Source: Siphonodentalium dalli
Taxonomy: Eukaryota > Mollusca > Scaphopoda > Gadilida > Siphonodentaliidae
DNA: 64,000 nt
Direction: 5' to 3'
Assembly (NCBI GenBank): GCA_032622095.1
Contig: CP136069.1
Coordinates: forward strand, 202,104,690-202,168,689
Part shown: piece after piece, positions 45,266 through 58,105 of the stretch
Layout: each line of letters opens with the position of its first letter
How positions within the stretch are numbered: position 1 is the stretch's first letter
Translations under genes and position numbers: made by a program
Notes under the pieces: generated by a model
The model's input: only the letters and a program-made list of their open reading frames with translations
Database searches by the model: none
Told to the model about the DNA's origin: nothing

Positions 45266-45402
45266 TTGGCTCACCATACATTACCAGTCGGTGTGACGAA
45301 TTATACCACGGTGGCTCACCATACATTACCAGTCGGTGTGACGAATTATACCACGGTGGCTCACCATACATTACCAGTCGGTGTGACGAATTCTACCGGT
45401 AA
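45266..45402. repeat. 45-bp tandem repeat, three copies
   Basis: Unit ggctcaccatacattaccag, then tcggtgtgacgaattatacc, acggt. Directly right of it, at 45428-45473, stands a GC-rich partial palindrome (ccggtacgggtagctacccg and on, with repeated cgtacc). Confidence 0.93.
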
Positions 45403-45651
45403 AACAGTTTGCGATTACAAAACGTGTACCGGTACGGGTAGCTACCCGTACGCGTACCCGTACCCGTACCGGTTTGATATTGCAAACTCGGTATTAAGTG
45501 ATGGATTCTGGTGCGCACTTTCGTCTTGTTTGTCCCATACGATTTTTCGTGTTTCTTTTGTCAAATGAGCTTAAAATTAATATAGAACATTTGGACTAAT
45601 TTAATCAAATTGGCCAAGGCATCTTTCATTATCGTAATACTCATTACATTA

Positions 45652-46034
45652 TTAACCCTTTACCCAACAAACCGGCCAAAACCGGCCAAATAAAGCTTCA
45701 ACAGCCTAAAATATCTTCGGTCTGTCTCAATAGAACCATACAAATATAGATATCATTGGAACCGGCTCCTTGACCACATTGTGATAGTTACAGTTATGGC
45801 CTGTGCCAATGCATTCTCTTATATATGCGAGTCGACCATAGGTCGCCTCGCATATATAAGAGAATGCATTGGCCTAAACACTTTTTACCATTTTTTCTTA
45901 CATTCTTTAACAATTTTATAATTTTAATGTGTTAAGCCGATGCATTCTCTTATATATGCGAGGCGACCTATGGTCGACTCGCATATATAAGAGAATGCAT
46001 TGGCACAGGGCCCTTCTGTTGGGTAAAGGGTTAA
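45652..46034 (+). mobile_element. piggyBac-like MITE with two hairpin modules (copy 3)
   Basis: TTAA at 45652-45655 and 46031-46034. Same ends and layout as copy 1. The left end has a 10-bp duplication (aaccggccaa twice), which is also present in copies 4 and 5 but not in 1 and 2, defining two subtypes. Modules at about 45806-45874 and 45936-46004. Confidence 0.92.
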
Positions 46035-46215
46035 TACTAATAACTAGTTGAATGTGGATTCATTATACTGATTATATGCACTTTATTAATACTAAATGGT
46101 AACATAAATCTGCACAACTAGTTGAATGTAGCATCATTGTACTGATCACATTCACTTTATTAATATGCATTAGTAACAATAATTGTTATCACTAGTTGAA
46201 TGTAGCATCACTAAT
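46035..46215. repeat. diverged approximately 75-bp tandem repeat, three copies
   Basis: Each unit has aactagttgaatgt, then attcatt/catcatt and cactttattaata. The MITE to the left sits against the first unit. Confidence 0.65.
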
Positions 46216-46374
46216 CTGATGCTGGTGTGCATGTTTAGCTTCGCATACTGTGTCACTCTATAATGGACAATGCACTTTAATTACATGCTAATTTCTATTT
46301 CTAGTTATATCTATTTATATATGGTAGTTATTGGTCAGCAGTTTCTAATCTCTGTTTGTGCATTGACAGTTATA
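46216..46374. other. unassigned sequence
   Basis: Short AT-rich stretch before the satellite; no feature. Confidence 0.4.
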
Positions 46375-46740
46375 TGGTGAGACGATGACGATGTGGACAC
46401 TTAATATGATGATGTGCCTATAGAGTACTAATGCTGGTGACGTTGATGATGCTGCTGATGATGATTAAGATGATGACGACGACGATGATAATTGTGATGA
46501 TGGTGATGTTGATGATGATAAAGATTATGATGTTTATGGCGATGTATACAATTATGACGATATGACTATAGCGTGCTGATGCTGATGCTGATGATGATGA
46601 TACTGGTTATGGTGATGTTTATGATTATGATAATGGCGGTGACGATGATTATAATGGCGTAGACGATGACGGCCCAAATGGCGATGATTCTACCAATGGG
46701 GAGGATAACTATGACGACGATGGCAATGACGATGTTGCGG
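46375..46740. repeat. degenerate GATGAC/GATGAT tract
   Basis: Imperfect trinucleotide-rich sequence that grades into the decanucleotide satellite to its right. Probably the seed or a decayed edge of the array. Confidence 0.8.
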
Positions 46741-49700
46741 CGGTGATGATGGTGATGATGGTGATGATGGTGATGATGGGTGATGATGGGTGATGATGGG
46801 TGATGATGGGTGATGATGGGTGATGATGGGTGATGATGGGTGATGATGATGATGGGTGATGATGGGTGATGATGGGTGATGATGATGATGGGTGATGATG
46901 ATGATGGGTGATGATGATGATGGGTGATGATGATGATGGGTGATGATGGTGATGCGGCGGTGATGATGGGTGATGATGGGTGATGATGGGTGATGATGGG
47001 TGATGATGGGTGATGATGGGTGATGATGGGTGATGATGGGTGATGATGGGTGATGATGGGTGATGATGGGTGATGATGGGTGATGATGGTGATGATGGTG
47101 ATGATGGTGATGATGGTGATGATGGGTGATGATGGGTGATGATGGGTGATGATGGGTGATGATGGGTGATGATGGGTGATGATGGGTGATGATGGGTGAT
47201 GATGGGTGATGATGGTGATGATGGTGATGATGGGTGATGATGGGTGATGATGGGTGATGATGGGTGATGATGGGTGATGATGGGTGATGATGATGATGGG
47301 TGATGATGGGTGATGATGGGTGATGATGATGATGGGTGATGATGATGATGGGTGATGATGATGATGGGTGATGATGATGATGGGTGATGATGGGTGATGA
47401 TGGGTGATGATGGTGATGCGGCGGTGATGATGGGTGATGATGGGTGATGATGGTGATGCGGCGGTGATGATGGGTGATGATGGGTGATGATGGGTGATGA
47501 TGGGTGATGATGGGTGATGATGGGTGATGATGGGTGATGATGGGTGATGATGGGTGATGATGGGTGATGATGGGTGATGATGGGTGATGATGGGTGATGA
47601 TGGTGATGATGGTGATGATGGTGATGATGGTGATGATGGGTGATGATGGGTGATGATGGGTGATGATGGGTGATGATGGGTGATGATGGGTGATGATGGG
47701 TGATGATGGGTGATGATGGGTGATGATGGGTGATGATGGGTGATGATGGGTGATGATGGTGATGATGGGTGATGATGGGTGATGATGGTGATGATGGGTG
47801 ATGATGGGTGATGATGGGTGATGATGGGTGATGATGGGTGATGATGGGTGATGATGGGTGATGATGGGTGATGATGGGTGATGATGGGTGATGATGGGTG
47901 ATGATGGGTGATGATGGGTGATGATGGGTGATGATGGGTGATGATGGGTGATGATGGGTGATGATGGGTGATGATGGGTGATGATGGGTGATGATGGGTG
48001 ATGATGGGTGATGATGGGTGATGATGGGTGATGATGGGTGATGATGGGTGATGATGGGTGATGATGGGTGATGATGGGTGATGATGGGTGATGATGGGTG
48101 ATGATGGGTGATGATGGGTGATGATGGGTGATGATGGGTGATGATGGGTGATGATGGGTGATGATGGGTGATGATGGGTGATGATGGGTGATGATGGGTG
48201 ATGATGGGTGATGATGGGTGATGATGGGTGATGATGGGTGATGATGGGTGATGATGGGTGATGATGGGTGATGATGGGTGATGATGGGTGATGATGGGTG
48301 ATGATGGGTGATGATGGGTGATGATGGGTGATGATGGGTGATGATGGGTGATGATGGGTGATGATGGGTGATGATGGGTGATGATGGGTGATGATGGGTG
48401 ATGATGGGTGATGATGGGTGATGATGGGTGATGATGGGTGATGATGGGTGATGATGGGTGATGATGGGTGATGATGGGTGATGATGGGTGATGATGGGTG
48501 ATGATGGGTGATGATGGGTGATGATGGGTGATGATGGGTGATGATGGGTGATGATGGGTGATGATGGGTGATGATGGGTGATGATGGGTGATGATGGGTG
48601 ATGATGGGTGATGATGGGTGATGATGGGTGATGATGGGTGATGATGGGTGATGATGGGTGATGATGGGTGATGATGGGTGATGATGGGTGATGATGGGTG
48701 ATGATGGGTGATGATGGGTGATGATGGGTGATGATGGGTGATGATGGGTGATGATGGGTGATGATGGGTGATGATGGGTGATGATGGGTGATGATGGGTG
48801 ATGATGGGTGATGATGGTGATGATGGGTGATGATGGGTGATGATGGGTGATGATGGGTGATGATGGGTGATGATGGGTGATGATGGGTGATGATGGGTGA
48901 TGATGGGTGATGATGGGTGATGATGGGTGATGATGGGTGATGATGGGTGATGATGGGTGATGATGGGTGATGATGGGTGATGATGGGTGATGATGGGTGA
49001 TGATGGGTGATGATGGGTGATGATGGGTGATGATGGGTGATGATGGGTGATGATGGGTGATGATGGGTGATGATGGGTGATGATGGGTGATGATGGGTGA
49101 TGATGGGTGATGATGGGTGATGATGGGTGATGATGGGTGATGATGGGTGATGATGGTGATGATGGGTGATGATGGGTGATGATGGGTGATGATGGGTGAT
49201 GATGGTGATGGTGATGATGGGTGATGATGGGTGATGATGGGTGATGATGGGTGATGATGGGTGATGATGGGTTGATGATGGGTGATGATGGGTGATGATG
49301 GGTGATGATGGGTGATGATGGGTGATGATGGGTGATGATGGGTGATGATGGGTGATGATGGGTGATGATGGGTGATGATGGTGATGATGGGATGATGTGA
49401 TGGGTGATGATGGGTGATGATGGGTGATGATGGGTGATGATGGGTGATGATGGGTGATGATGGGATGGGTGATGATGGGTGATGATGGGTGATGATGGGT
49501 GATGATGGGTGATGATGGGTGATGATGGGTGATGATGGGTGATGATGGGTGATGATGGGTGATGATGGGTGATGATGGGTGATGATGGGTGATGATGGGT
49601 GATGATGGGTGATGATGGGTGATGATGGGGTGATGATGGTGATGGGTGATGATGGGTGATGATGGGTGATGATGGTGATGATGGGTGATGATGGGTGATG

Positions 49701-50712
49701 ATGGGGTGATGATGGGTGATGATGGGTGATGATGGTGATGAGGGTGATGATGGGTGATGATGGTGATGATGGGTGATGATGGGTGATGATGGGTGATGAT
49801 GGGTGATGATGGGTGATGATGGGTGATGATGGGTGATGATGGGTGATGATGGGTGATGATGGGTGATGATGGGTGATGATGGGTGATGATGGGTGATGAT
49901 GGGTGATGATGGGTGGATGAGATGATGGGTGATGATGGGTGATGATGGGTGATGATGTGGTGATGATGGGTGATGATGGGTGATGATGGGTGATGATGGG
50001 TGATGATGGGTGATGATGGGTGATGATGGGTGATGATGGGTGATGATGGGTGATGATGGGTGATGATGGGTGATGATGTGTGATGATGGGTGATGATGGG
50101 TGATGATGGGTGATGATGGGTGATGATGGGTGATGATGGTGATGATGGTGATGATGGGTGATGATGGGTGATGATGGGTGATGATGGGTGATGATGGGTG
50201 ATGATGGGTGATGATGGTGATGATGGGTGATGATGGGTGATGATGGGTGATGATGGTGAGTGATGATGGGTGATGATGGGTGAATCAGGGTGATGATGGG
50301 TGATGATGTGTGATGATGGGTGAATCAGGGTGATGATGGGTGATGATGGGTGATGATGGGTGATGATGGGTGATGATGGGTGATGATGGGTGATGATGGG
50401 TGAATCAGGGTGATGATGGGTGATGATGGGTGATGATGGGTGATGATGGGTGATGATGGGTGAATCAGGGTGATGATGGGTGATGATGTGTGATGATGGG
50501 TGATGATGGGTGAATCAGGGTGATGATGGGTGATGATGGGTGATGATGGGTGATGATGGGTGATGATGGGTGATGATGGGTGATGATGGGTGATGATGGG
50601 TGGTGATGGGTGATGATGGGTGATGATGGGTGATGATGGGTGATGATGGGTGATGATGGGTGATGTGATGATGGGTGATGATGGGTGATGATGGGTGAAT
50701 CAGGGTGATGAT
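46741..50712. repeat. 10-bp satellite (tgatgatggg)n, about 4 kb
   Basis: Nearly pure tgatgatggg units, with a long central tract almost free of variants (about 47800-48800). The left part has higher-order blocks carrying tgatgatgatgatggg and gatgcggcggtgatgatggg. The right part has tgaatcaggg variants at intervals. Because the period is not a multiple of three there is little coding illusion. Such pure arrays are often collapsed or mis-sized in assemblies. Confidence 0.97.
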
Positions 50713-50968
50713 TATATATTTGTTGTTTTTTGTTTGAAATATTGAGCGTAGATTAGTCATGTTATTTATCTAATTCTCATCTCAAGGTATGGGTTTCTGT
50801 GTTTTAACTTATGGCGTGTATTTATCTTCATGTACATGCGCATACATTGTCTGTCATATATGGTGTTGTGATGGCATTAGTCAGTATGTATTTACATGTC
50901 ATATCTAGATGACATTGTATATACCTAGCTGTGGTAATCACCACATGAGCAATACACTGTGTTTATAC
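50713..50968. other. unassigned sequence
   Basis: No feature recognised. Confidence 0.4.
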
Positions 50969-51178
50969 GCTACCCTCAATTAAACATGTATATTTATCAC
51001 AGAATTAGCCCCTGTACCCGGCTACCCTCAATTAAACATGTATATGTATCACATAATTAGCCCCTGTACCCGGCTACCCTCAATAAAACATGTATATTTT
51101 ATCACATAATTAGCCCCTGTACCCGGCTACCCTCAATAAAACATGTATATTTTATCACATAATTAGCCCCTGTACCCA
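50969..51178. repeat. 52-bp tandem repeat, four copies
   Basis: Unit gctaccctcaattaaacatg, then tatatttatcacataattag, then cccctgtacccg. Copies start at 50969, 51021, 51073 and 51126. Confidence 0.93.
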
Positions 51179-51258
51179 GAGACGTCCCTGCTAGGCTGTA
51201 CCCGATCTCATATGTTTTAGTAAGACAAACGTGCATTATCGGCATTATAGCGCATTTA

Positions 51259-51452
51259 GGTACCTGACCAACTCGTACCCTGCTGTTTTTCAGCAATCCA
51301 TGGGGACAAAACGGTGGTATTTCAACAAAATAACGGACATACTATGATCAGGCACCAAGACTAAGACATATTACATCTTTTTTTTTTAATTAATCGCTTT
51401 AGTTAACTAAATAACGGGCATTTTATAGCAGGGTACGAGTTGGTCAGGGTAC
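51259..51452. mobile_element. short MITE with gtaccctgaccaactcgtac ends
   Basis: The left end ggtacctgaccaactcgtac, then cctgct, is answered by agcagggtacgagttggtca, then gggtac, on the right. About 194 bp in all. A second inner inverted or direct motif aaataacgg(a/g)cat occurs on each side. One copy in the window. Confidence 0.7.
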
Positions 51453-52655
51453 AAGTTGACTCGCTCCCAAACGACACATATAAATTGGGACTATAATTAT
51501 TTCTTGAAGGTGTCTTTACTCCCTCTTTGCTTATGATAAGAAAATCATTATTTTATTTGTTTTAACCCCAGCGTTTCGATATCGTTCTTCCTTGCTAAAT
51601 ATTAGTATGTGATAAAATGGATCACAAATTCGTCGCAATTATATATAAAATTTATGAATTTATCGCTACAGATCTGCTCGAATCAATTTAGTGCACTGGG
51701 TTAATACATTTCGTATATTTAGAATAGCGACTCATCAGATATCCTGTATATATATATCTATAGAAACCACATATGCCTAGAAATCACCGCATTATCATAC
51801 CCTGTGGCGCTATACAGTCAATACTGCTAGCTGTTTGAACGGACCAGCGATGTATGTGTATGACATCTCCGCTTATAATATGGAAATCATAGAGCGAGAA
51901 AATTGTACACATTATCGTGATTGTATCTGTGTGCATGTCGTTTACTTTTAGTTATCACACAGTGAGTCGTCCCCACGCCCAATTTCATCAACACCCATTC
52001 CATTCATGAGGCGCATACTTCTATGACGTGACGTCCCAGCCAATAGGATTGTCACTGCAAGCTCTCTCGATAACAAGGAAGAATAGGCGCAGGAACCGGT
52101 TCAATGGCCATGAAAAGCAAACTCCATACCTGTATGGCGAGTCTTTTGCAAACAGTGCGCATGTATCGATCGTGATTTACACAATCAGGTAAATTCTAAC
52201 AACACCTGACCGGACATTACCAAAATGGCGATCAGATCCAGCACTTTGATGGCGCTCAAATGAGCAAACTGGCTTATTTTGTGAATTAGAGATACGATAT
52301 ATTCTGTGGGATTAAGTGTAATAAAGGTACGTATCAACGTGGCACAGGATGTATGGCGTGTTATACCTGTAATGGTAGTATTATCGTTGAAGTGGATGGT
52401 GTGCTCAGCTGTCAAATTTCATGTTTACACATCTAACTTTCCGATCTCTGTTTTCGACCATCTATTTCGCGTTTTGTTGGACATTTGTGACTAAATGTAT
52501 GTTGAAATTGTTCTGATTACTTGATTTTTCAACCATTATTTAGTTTTAAAGTTGAATGTTTTCATACTTTTGTTCACAATTTCTAACCGGGTGGCAGGTC
52601 GTACATTTCAAAGTGATGTAAAACTTGAGGTACCAGCGTTCCAATCGATTGACAA
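51453..52655. other. unassigned sequence, with a promoter-like patch
   Basis: At about 52020-52110 the sequence is locally richer in CG, with tgacgtgacgtc (CRE-like) and ccaataggat (CCAAT-like), then acaatcaggtaaat (donor-like) at 52180-52193. This could be a promoter and first exon, but no following exon was recognised. Confidence 0.3.
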
Positions 52656-52659
52656 TCGT

Positions 52660-52689
52660 TGGGTGATGATGATGATCATGATGATGATT

Positions 52690-52720
<31 letters not shown>

Positions 52721-53030
52721 CCACGACGATGGTGATGATGATGATCATGATGGTGATGATTATGATGATGATAATGATGATGATGGTGATGATGATGATG
52801 ATGATTATGATGACGATGATGACGATGATTATGATGATGATGATGCTGATGATGATGATAATTATGGGGATGTTGTTGATGCTGATGATGATAAGGATAA
52901 CGACGACCACGACGATGACGACGACGATGATGATAACAATGATGATGATGGCGATTCTGATGATTACGACACGACGACGATGATGATCATGATGACGATG
53001 ACGACAACGATGATGGTGATGATGATGACT
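52660..53030. repeat. degenerate (gat)n tract
   Basis: Imperfect gatgat/gacgac trinucleotides over 370 bp. Long frames of poly-Asp or poly-Met type are by-products. Similar to the edge of the satellite at 46.4 kb. Confidence 0.92.
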
Positions 53031-53652
53031 TGAGAATTTCGGTCTAGTTGAGGTGGTGGAATTATGTATTGTTTTAATAAGGTTTATATGTGCTTGTTTA
53101 ACTTGAAGATAGCACCGGGTCCCTAACCTGGTTTTGATCTAGTTCTTTCCAAGTATAGAAACGTTACAGATGCTGGTTTTATGGTTTTATGGTGTCAAAT
53201 CTGACACGGCTTATTTCATGTTGTGGTCAATACAGCGGAAATAAAATAACTACGCCCCTACTCCCCTACTCCCCTAAACCCGTACTCATCATATAACCTA
53301 AACTGCAATTATCATCCAAAATCGTGTTATTATAAATGTAGTCTGTATTTATTAACTCTAGATTCACCCCTCGCTGTTAAGGTTATGTGGACCACTCCGC
53401 GGTGGTGCTCAGAAAGGAAATAATCAAGGCAATTTACATAAATTATTTTCATAAATTTGATATCCATATACAGCAAACAGCGTCATTTTTGTTATAAACG
53501 AATCACACACCGTGTTTATTATTCGCTGAATCATGGCCGTAATGTGTATTGTTAATCATGCGTCCCGAGTACAGTAGCAACCATTTACATTTGTGCGTAG
53601 TTCAAACGTTGTTTCTTCTGAAATGTTACAGTCGATATGGTTGGGATTATGT
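53031..53652. other. unassigned sequence
   Basis: No feature recognised. Confidence 0.45.
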
Positions 53653-54053
53653 TTAACCCTTTACCCAACAGAACGGCCCTGTGCCAATGCATTCTCTTAT
53701 ATATGCGAGTCGACCATAGGTCGCCTCGCATATATAAGAGAATGCATTGGCTTAACACATTAAAAATTATAAAATTGTTAAAGAATGTAAGAAAAAATGG
53801 TAAAAAGTGTTAAAAAAAGATTTTTTTTTAGGCCAATGCATTCTCTTATATATGCGAGGCGACCTATGGTCGACTCGCATATATAAGAGAATGCATTGGC
53901 ACAGGGCATAACTGTAACTATCACAATGTGATCAAGGAGCCGGTTCCAATGATATCCATATTTGTATGGTTCTATTGAGACAGACCGAAGATATTTTAGG
54001 CTGTTGAAGCTTTATTTGGCCGGTTTTGGCCGGTTTGTTGGGAAAATGGTTAA
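53653..54053 (-). mobile_element. piggyBac-like MITE with two hairpin modules (copy 4)
   Basis: TTAA at 53653-53656 and 54050-54053, opposite orientation to copies 1-3. Its far terminus has drifted (ttgggaaaatgg for ttgggtaaaggg). Modules at about 53681-53749 and 53832-53900. Belongs to the subtype with the duplicated aaccggcc. Confidence 0.92.
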
Positions 54054-54350
54054 TGGCGTCTGTGGGATTTTTAGATTTTTTTTTTTAGACTGCATTGTCA
54101 AAATTGAGATATCATAATAATTGGGGTTGGGATTTTCGACATTCGTATAGTTCTAATCAAAGTTAAAAGTTTATTCTCAAAAAACCAATGATTGTATACA
54201 GAGATATAAAATATTTCGACAGCCGGGAATTCCGTTGGGAATCTAGTGTTTGAATACCAACTTCTCAGTTTTATTCATTGACACTGGTCTTTATCTACAG
54301 TAGTATTCACGATTCATTAAGTGACTCACTCATAAACCTGTTAATTAAGA
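54054..54350. other. unassigned sequence
   Basis: No feature recognised. Confidence 0.4.
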
Positions 54351-54351
54351 A

Positions 54352-55540
54352 ATGAATGTAGTGAGTGTGTGTGTTATTATGGGATACGGAGCTGTGGTCG
54401 TTAATGAATGTAGTGAGTGTGTGTGTTATTATGGGATACGGAGCTGTGGTCGTTAATGAATGTAGTGAGTGTGTGTGTTATTATGGGATACGGAGCTGTG
54501 GTCGTTAATGAATGTAGTGAATGTGTGTGTTATTAGGGGATACGGATCTGTGGTCGTTAATGAATGTAGTGAGTGTGTGTGTGTTATTAGGGGATACGGA
54601 GCTGTGGTCGTTAAGAATGTAGTGAGTATGTGTGGTATTAGGCGGTACGGAGCTGTGGTCGTTAATGAATGTAGTGAGTGTGTATCATTATGGGATACGG
54701 AGCTGTGGTCGTTAATGAATGTAGTGAGTATGTGTGTTATTAAGGGATACGGAGCTGTGGTCGTTAAGAATGTAGTGAGTATGTGTGGTATTAGGCGGTA
54801 CGGAGCTGTGGTCGTTAATGAATGTAGTGAGTGTGTGTGTTATTAGGGGATACGGAGCTGTTGTCGTTAAGAATGTAGTGAGTATGTTTGGTATTAGGGG
54901 GGTACGGAGATGTGGTCGTTAATGCATGTAGTGAGTGTGTGTGTTATTAGGGGATACGGAGCTGTGGTCGTTTAGAATGTAGTGAGTATGTGTGTTATTA
55001 GGGGGTACGGAACTGTGGTCGTTAATTAATGTAGTGAGTATGTGTGGTATTAGGCGATACGGAGCTGTGGTCGTTAATGAATGTAGTGAGTGTGTGTGTT
55101 ATTAGGGGATACGGAGCTGTGGTCGTTAAGAATGTAGTGAGTATGTGTGGTATTAGGCGGTACGGAGCTGTGGTCGTTAATGAATGTAGTGAGTGTGTGT
55201 GTTATTAGGGGATACGGAGCTGTTGTCGTTAAGAATGTAGTGAGTATGTTTGGTATTAGGGGGTACGGAGCTGTGGTCGTTAATGCATGTAGTGAGTGTG
55301 TGTGTTATTAGGGGATACGGAGCTGTGGTCGTTAAGAATGTAGTGAGTATGTGTGTTATTAGGGGGTACGGAGTTGTGGTCGTTAATGAATGTAGTGAGT
55401 GTGTGTGTGTTATTAGGGGATACGGAGCTGTGGTCGTTAAGAATGTAGTGAGTATGTGTGTTATTAGGGGGTACGGAGCTGTGGTCGTTAATGAATGTAG
55501 TGAGTGTGTGTGTTATGATGGGATACGGAGCTGTGGTCGT
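54352..55540. repeat. approximately 50-bp minisatellite, about 23 copies
   Basis: Unit ggatacggagctgtggtcgt, taatgaatgtagtgagtgtg, tgtgttatta with two main variants (taatgaatg or taagaatg; gggata or ggcggta) that partly alternate. A block of about 290 bp is itself repeated (compare 54770-54950 with 55060-55240). Frames of 115-125 codons are by-products. Confidence 0.95.
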
Positions 55541-55545
55541 TGGGG

Positions 55546-55782
55546 CACATTCTATAAACCGCGAATCACTACACTCAATTTTTGTATATTTATATAGTTT
55601 TTAAATTATTTATTCCCATCAAAAGCTGAGTGTATTCTTAATTATGTTCTCGAAATATTCCGATAATTTGAGACGAGCCCACGCAGCACATTAAGTCAGC
55701 CCAATATAAAATTTCCAAGCACTTAGCTACGATAACGTGATCGATATAAATAACTGGCTTTAGATGCAATTCGGCTTAACTT
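55546..55782. other. unassigned sequence
   Basis: No feature recognised. Confidence 0.4.
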
Positions 55783-55976
55783 ATAAAAGCACGCCCAATT
55801 ATTATGCTGACCGCGTTAGTGATTAGTTCAGATTAGGTAACAGTAACTGTTTGTAACTTCCTGTTAGTGATACACTCTGTGCATTATAAGGATCGATGTA
55901 TACCGGGTGACCCCGTCGACTGTTGACCTATCACCAAACAGGATTTAGCTTAACACGGACCGGCTATGTATATATA
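55783..55976. repeat. diverged segmental duplication, first copy
   Basis: aaaagcacgcccaattatt, gttagtgatta, ggtgaccc, gttgacc.atcacc.aacag and gctatgtatata recur in the same order at 56787-56972. The spacing is about 1 kb. Confidence 0.75.
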
Positions 55977-56786
55977 CTACATCTATGAACACCGGCTGTC
56001 ATTTTATTGCACCATATCCGGCAGTGGTTCCTGGGTAAGGGCTGTGGTTCCTGGGTAAGGGTTGTGGCAGCCGGCAGTGGTTCCTGGGTAAGGGTTGTGG
56101 CATAAATGAGGGTGTCACGCTCTCTTCCGCAAGAGAGTGTAAAAGTTATGTATTACATAATTTCATAATACGGTATATATGAGCATGACTCACCCCTCTC
56201 TTTTCGTGAATTAGGGGTGGTGTTGACACTCTCATGAATATTCGATATATTCAGGCTGGCACCCATCTACATAATTATAATGTACTTCCACCGCATCACT
56301 GTTTTGTCTAAAAATATGAACTTATCGCTCTGCACAATAATGTTATATGTTATTAATGGCGTCTGCATTTATCAGCTCTAATTGAAATTCAAATTTCGCC
56401 TTGAGCAATACAGTTTATTTTTTGCTTTCGAATTCGTACTTGTGTTCGGTGACTCAGTGCATGGCTAAACAGTCGAAGGAATGTGGATAGTTGAAATAGA
56501 TCAAGTATAGCCATATGGGGTATGTCATTCAAGCTCAAAATATATTATACATGTCTCTCAAGGCGTGCACAACACACGAAGAGCGGAGTTTAAAAACATG
56601 TATATAGGGACGTGATATAAAACAAATCTCTGTCGAAGATTGAATTGTTGAAAATATGAAGTTGGTGTTTAACACAGCGAAACCTCATTTAGAATTTCCA
56701 AGCAGAAACAATATTCAAGAACGCTCTTCATGTGTTAACTTTTTGGGAAAAGTAACAGGACACGCTCTTCTTGTTTGAACTTTGAA
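55977..56786. other. unassigned, with a short triplicate
   Basis: gtggttcctgggtaaggg occurs three times at about 56022-56095. Otherwise no feature. Confidence 0.5.
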
Positions 56787-56972
56787 AAGCACGCCCAATT
56801 ATTCTTCTGACCGTTGTTAGTGATTATGTCAGCTTAGGTCAACAATGTGTGACGTCTTGTTCGTGTTACGGTCTGTCTTATTGGGTTACGAAACGGGTGA
56901 CCCAATTGGCAGTTGACCAATCACCGAACAGTATTTAGTGTAACACATGCAGACGTGCTATGTATATAGGTA
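56787..56972. repeat. diverged segmental duplication, second copy
   Basis: Matches 55783-55976 in block order; substitutions and small indels throughout. No reading frame is shared. Confidence 0.75.
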
Positions 56973-57059
56973 AACACGTGTAAGTCAGAACATACTCTAT
57001 AGTATGAAAACATTGTGCGGATGTTGTTAACAGTGGTTAATTCGTCATAACATGTTTTG

Positions 57060-57367
57060 CAGTTCCCACTGGATTGGACTTGTCCAACTGGTACCCCAAA
57101 AGTAAAAAAATGTTGGACATTTCCAAAACTTACACACCCTAAAGTTGGACAATTTCCAACTGGTGCTCATTTTATACCAACGTTTTGACCAAATGTAGAA
57201 TACTGTCCTGCTGTTTGTCTGCAAACAAAATTACCCCACAATGATTCATTATCAAATATTGAAAACAATTTCAACCTATATGTGGTCTACACTTTCCAAC
57301 TTACTTGTGTTGTGTCGAGCATGAAAATTTTGACCTTCCCCCCCCCCCCCCTATCGCCACGGTCCCG
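57060..57367. mobile_element. element with tcgccacggtccc end (copy 3, eroded)
   Basis: The right end ccccctatcgccacggtccc and interior blocks (ttttgaccaaatgtagaata, acaatttcaacctatatgtg) match the copies at 39.1 and 43.9 kb. The left end is not clear. Confidence 0.6.
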
Positions 57368-58105
57368 ACAAGAAACTCTGATCATGTCTATAAAAAACCC
57401 GGTTCAAATGCTGATATAACTCGGGTTATCTTGTGGACAATGGTCATGGGTGTTGTTTGCTTCTGTGTGTGTTCTGTGCAAAGTGTAATTTCGATTAAAA
57501 AGGATAACTTGTTCACGCACAAATGTATATACATGTAAGGCAATGCACACATCGTACCGAGACACACGCTATCTATTCCTTAATAATGGATATCACGACA
57601 GGCGAAGGTTGCAGCTCGAGATTGCATTATTTAGGAAAATTTAATTTGTGAACCGATTTCGCGATAAACCTGACATTGATTTTAACCCGGGGAAAAGCAA
57701 ACAGTTCCCATGTTTTGAACTGGTGCATTGAATATGATATATACGGGCGTAGCCAGAGTAGAGATTCGTGGAATTATATACATATATACCAATCGCAGCA
57801 ATATCATCTATCCTATATATAACCAAAACTTTCTTTTAGAATATGTTTGATCTTACTCATTCTAACCAGGAAGTTTATTGCAGCCATAAGTTTGACTATA
57901 TATAATCCAATGAATGAGAACTAATATTCTTTCCAAATAACATTTCTGCTGTAACAGTTTAATGTCATTTTGATCGTGAACTTATACATAATTATCTAGA
58001 TTTGACTAAATAGTGTTTAAACTAAACACAGTGTGCCTTTAGTGTGTGGTTGCTTTGATGCTTCTGATAGCGTGTCAAGTTGGCATCAACCATATAATAC
58101 ACATA

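Noticed and set aside
52552-53033. Asp-rich and Met-rich frames of over 100 codons
   Set aside because: They are translations of a degenerate GAT trinucleotide tract in different frames.
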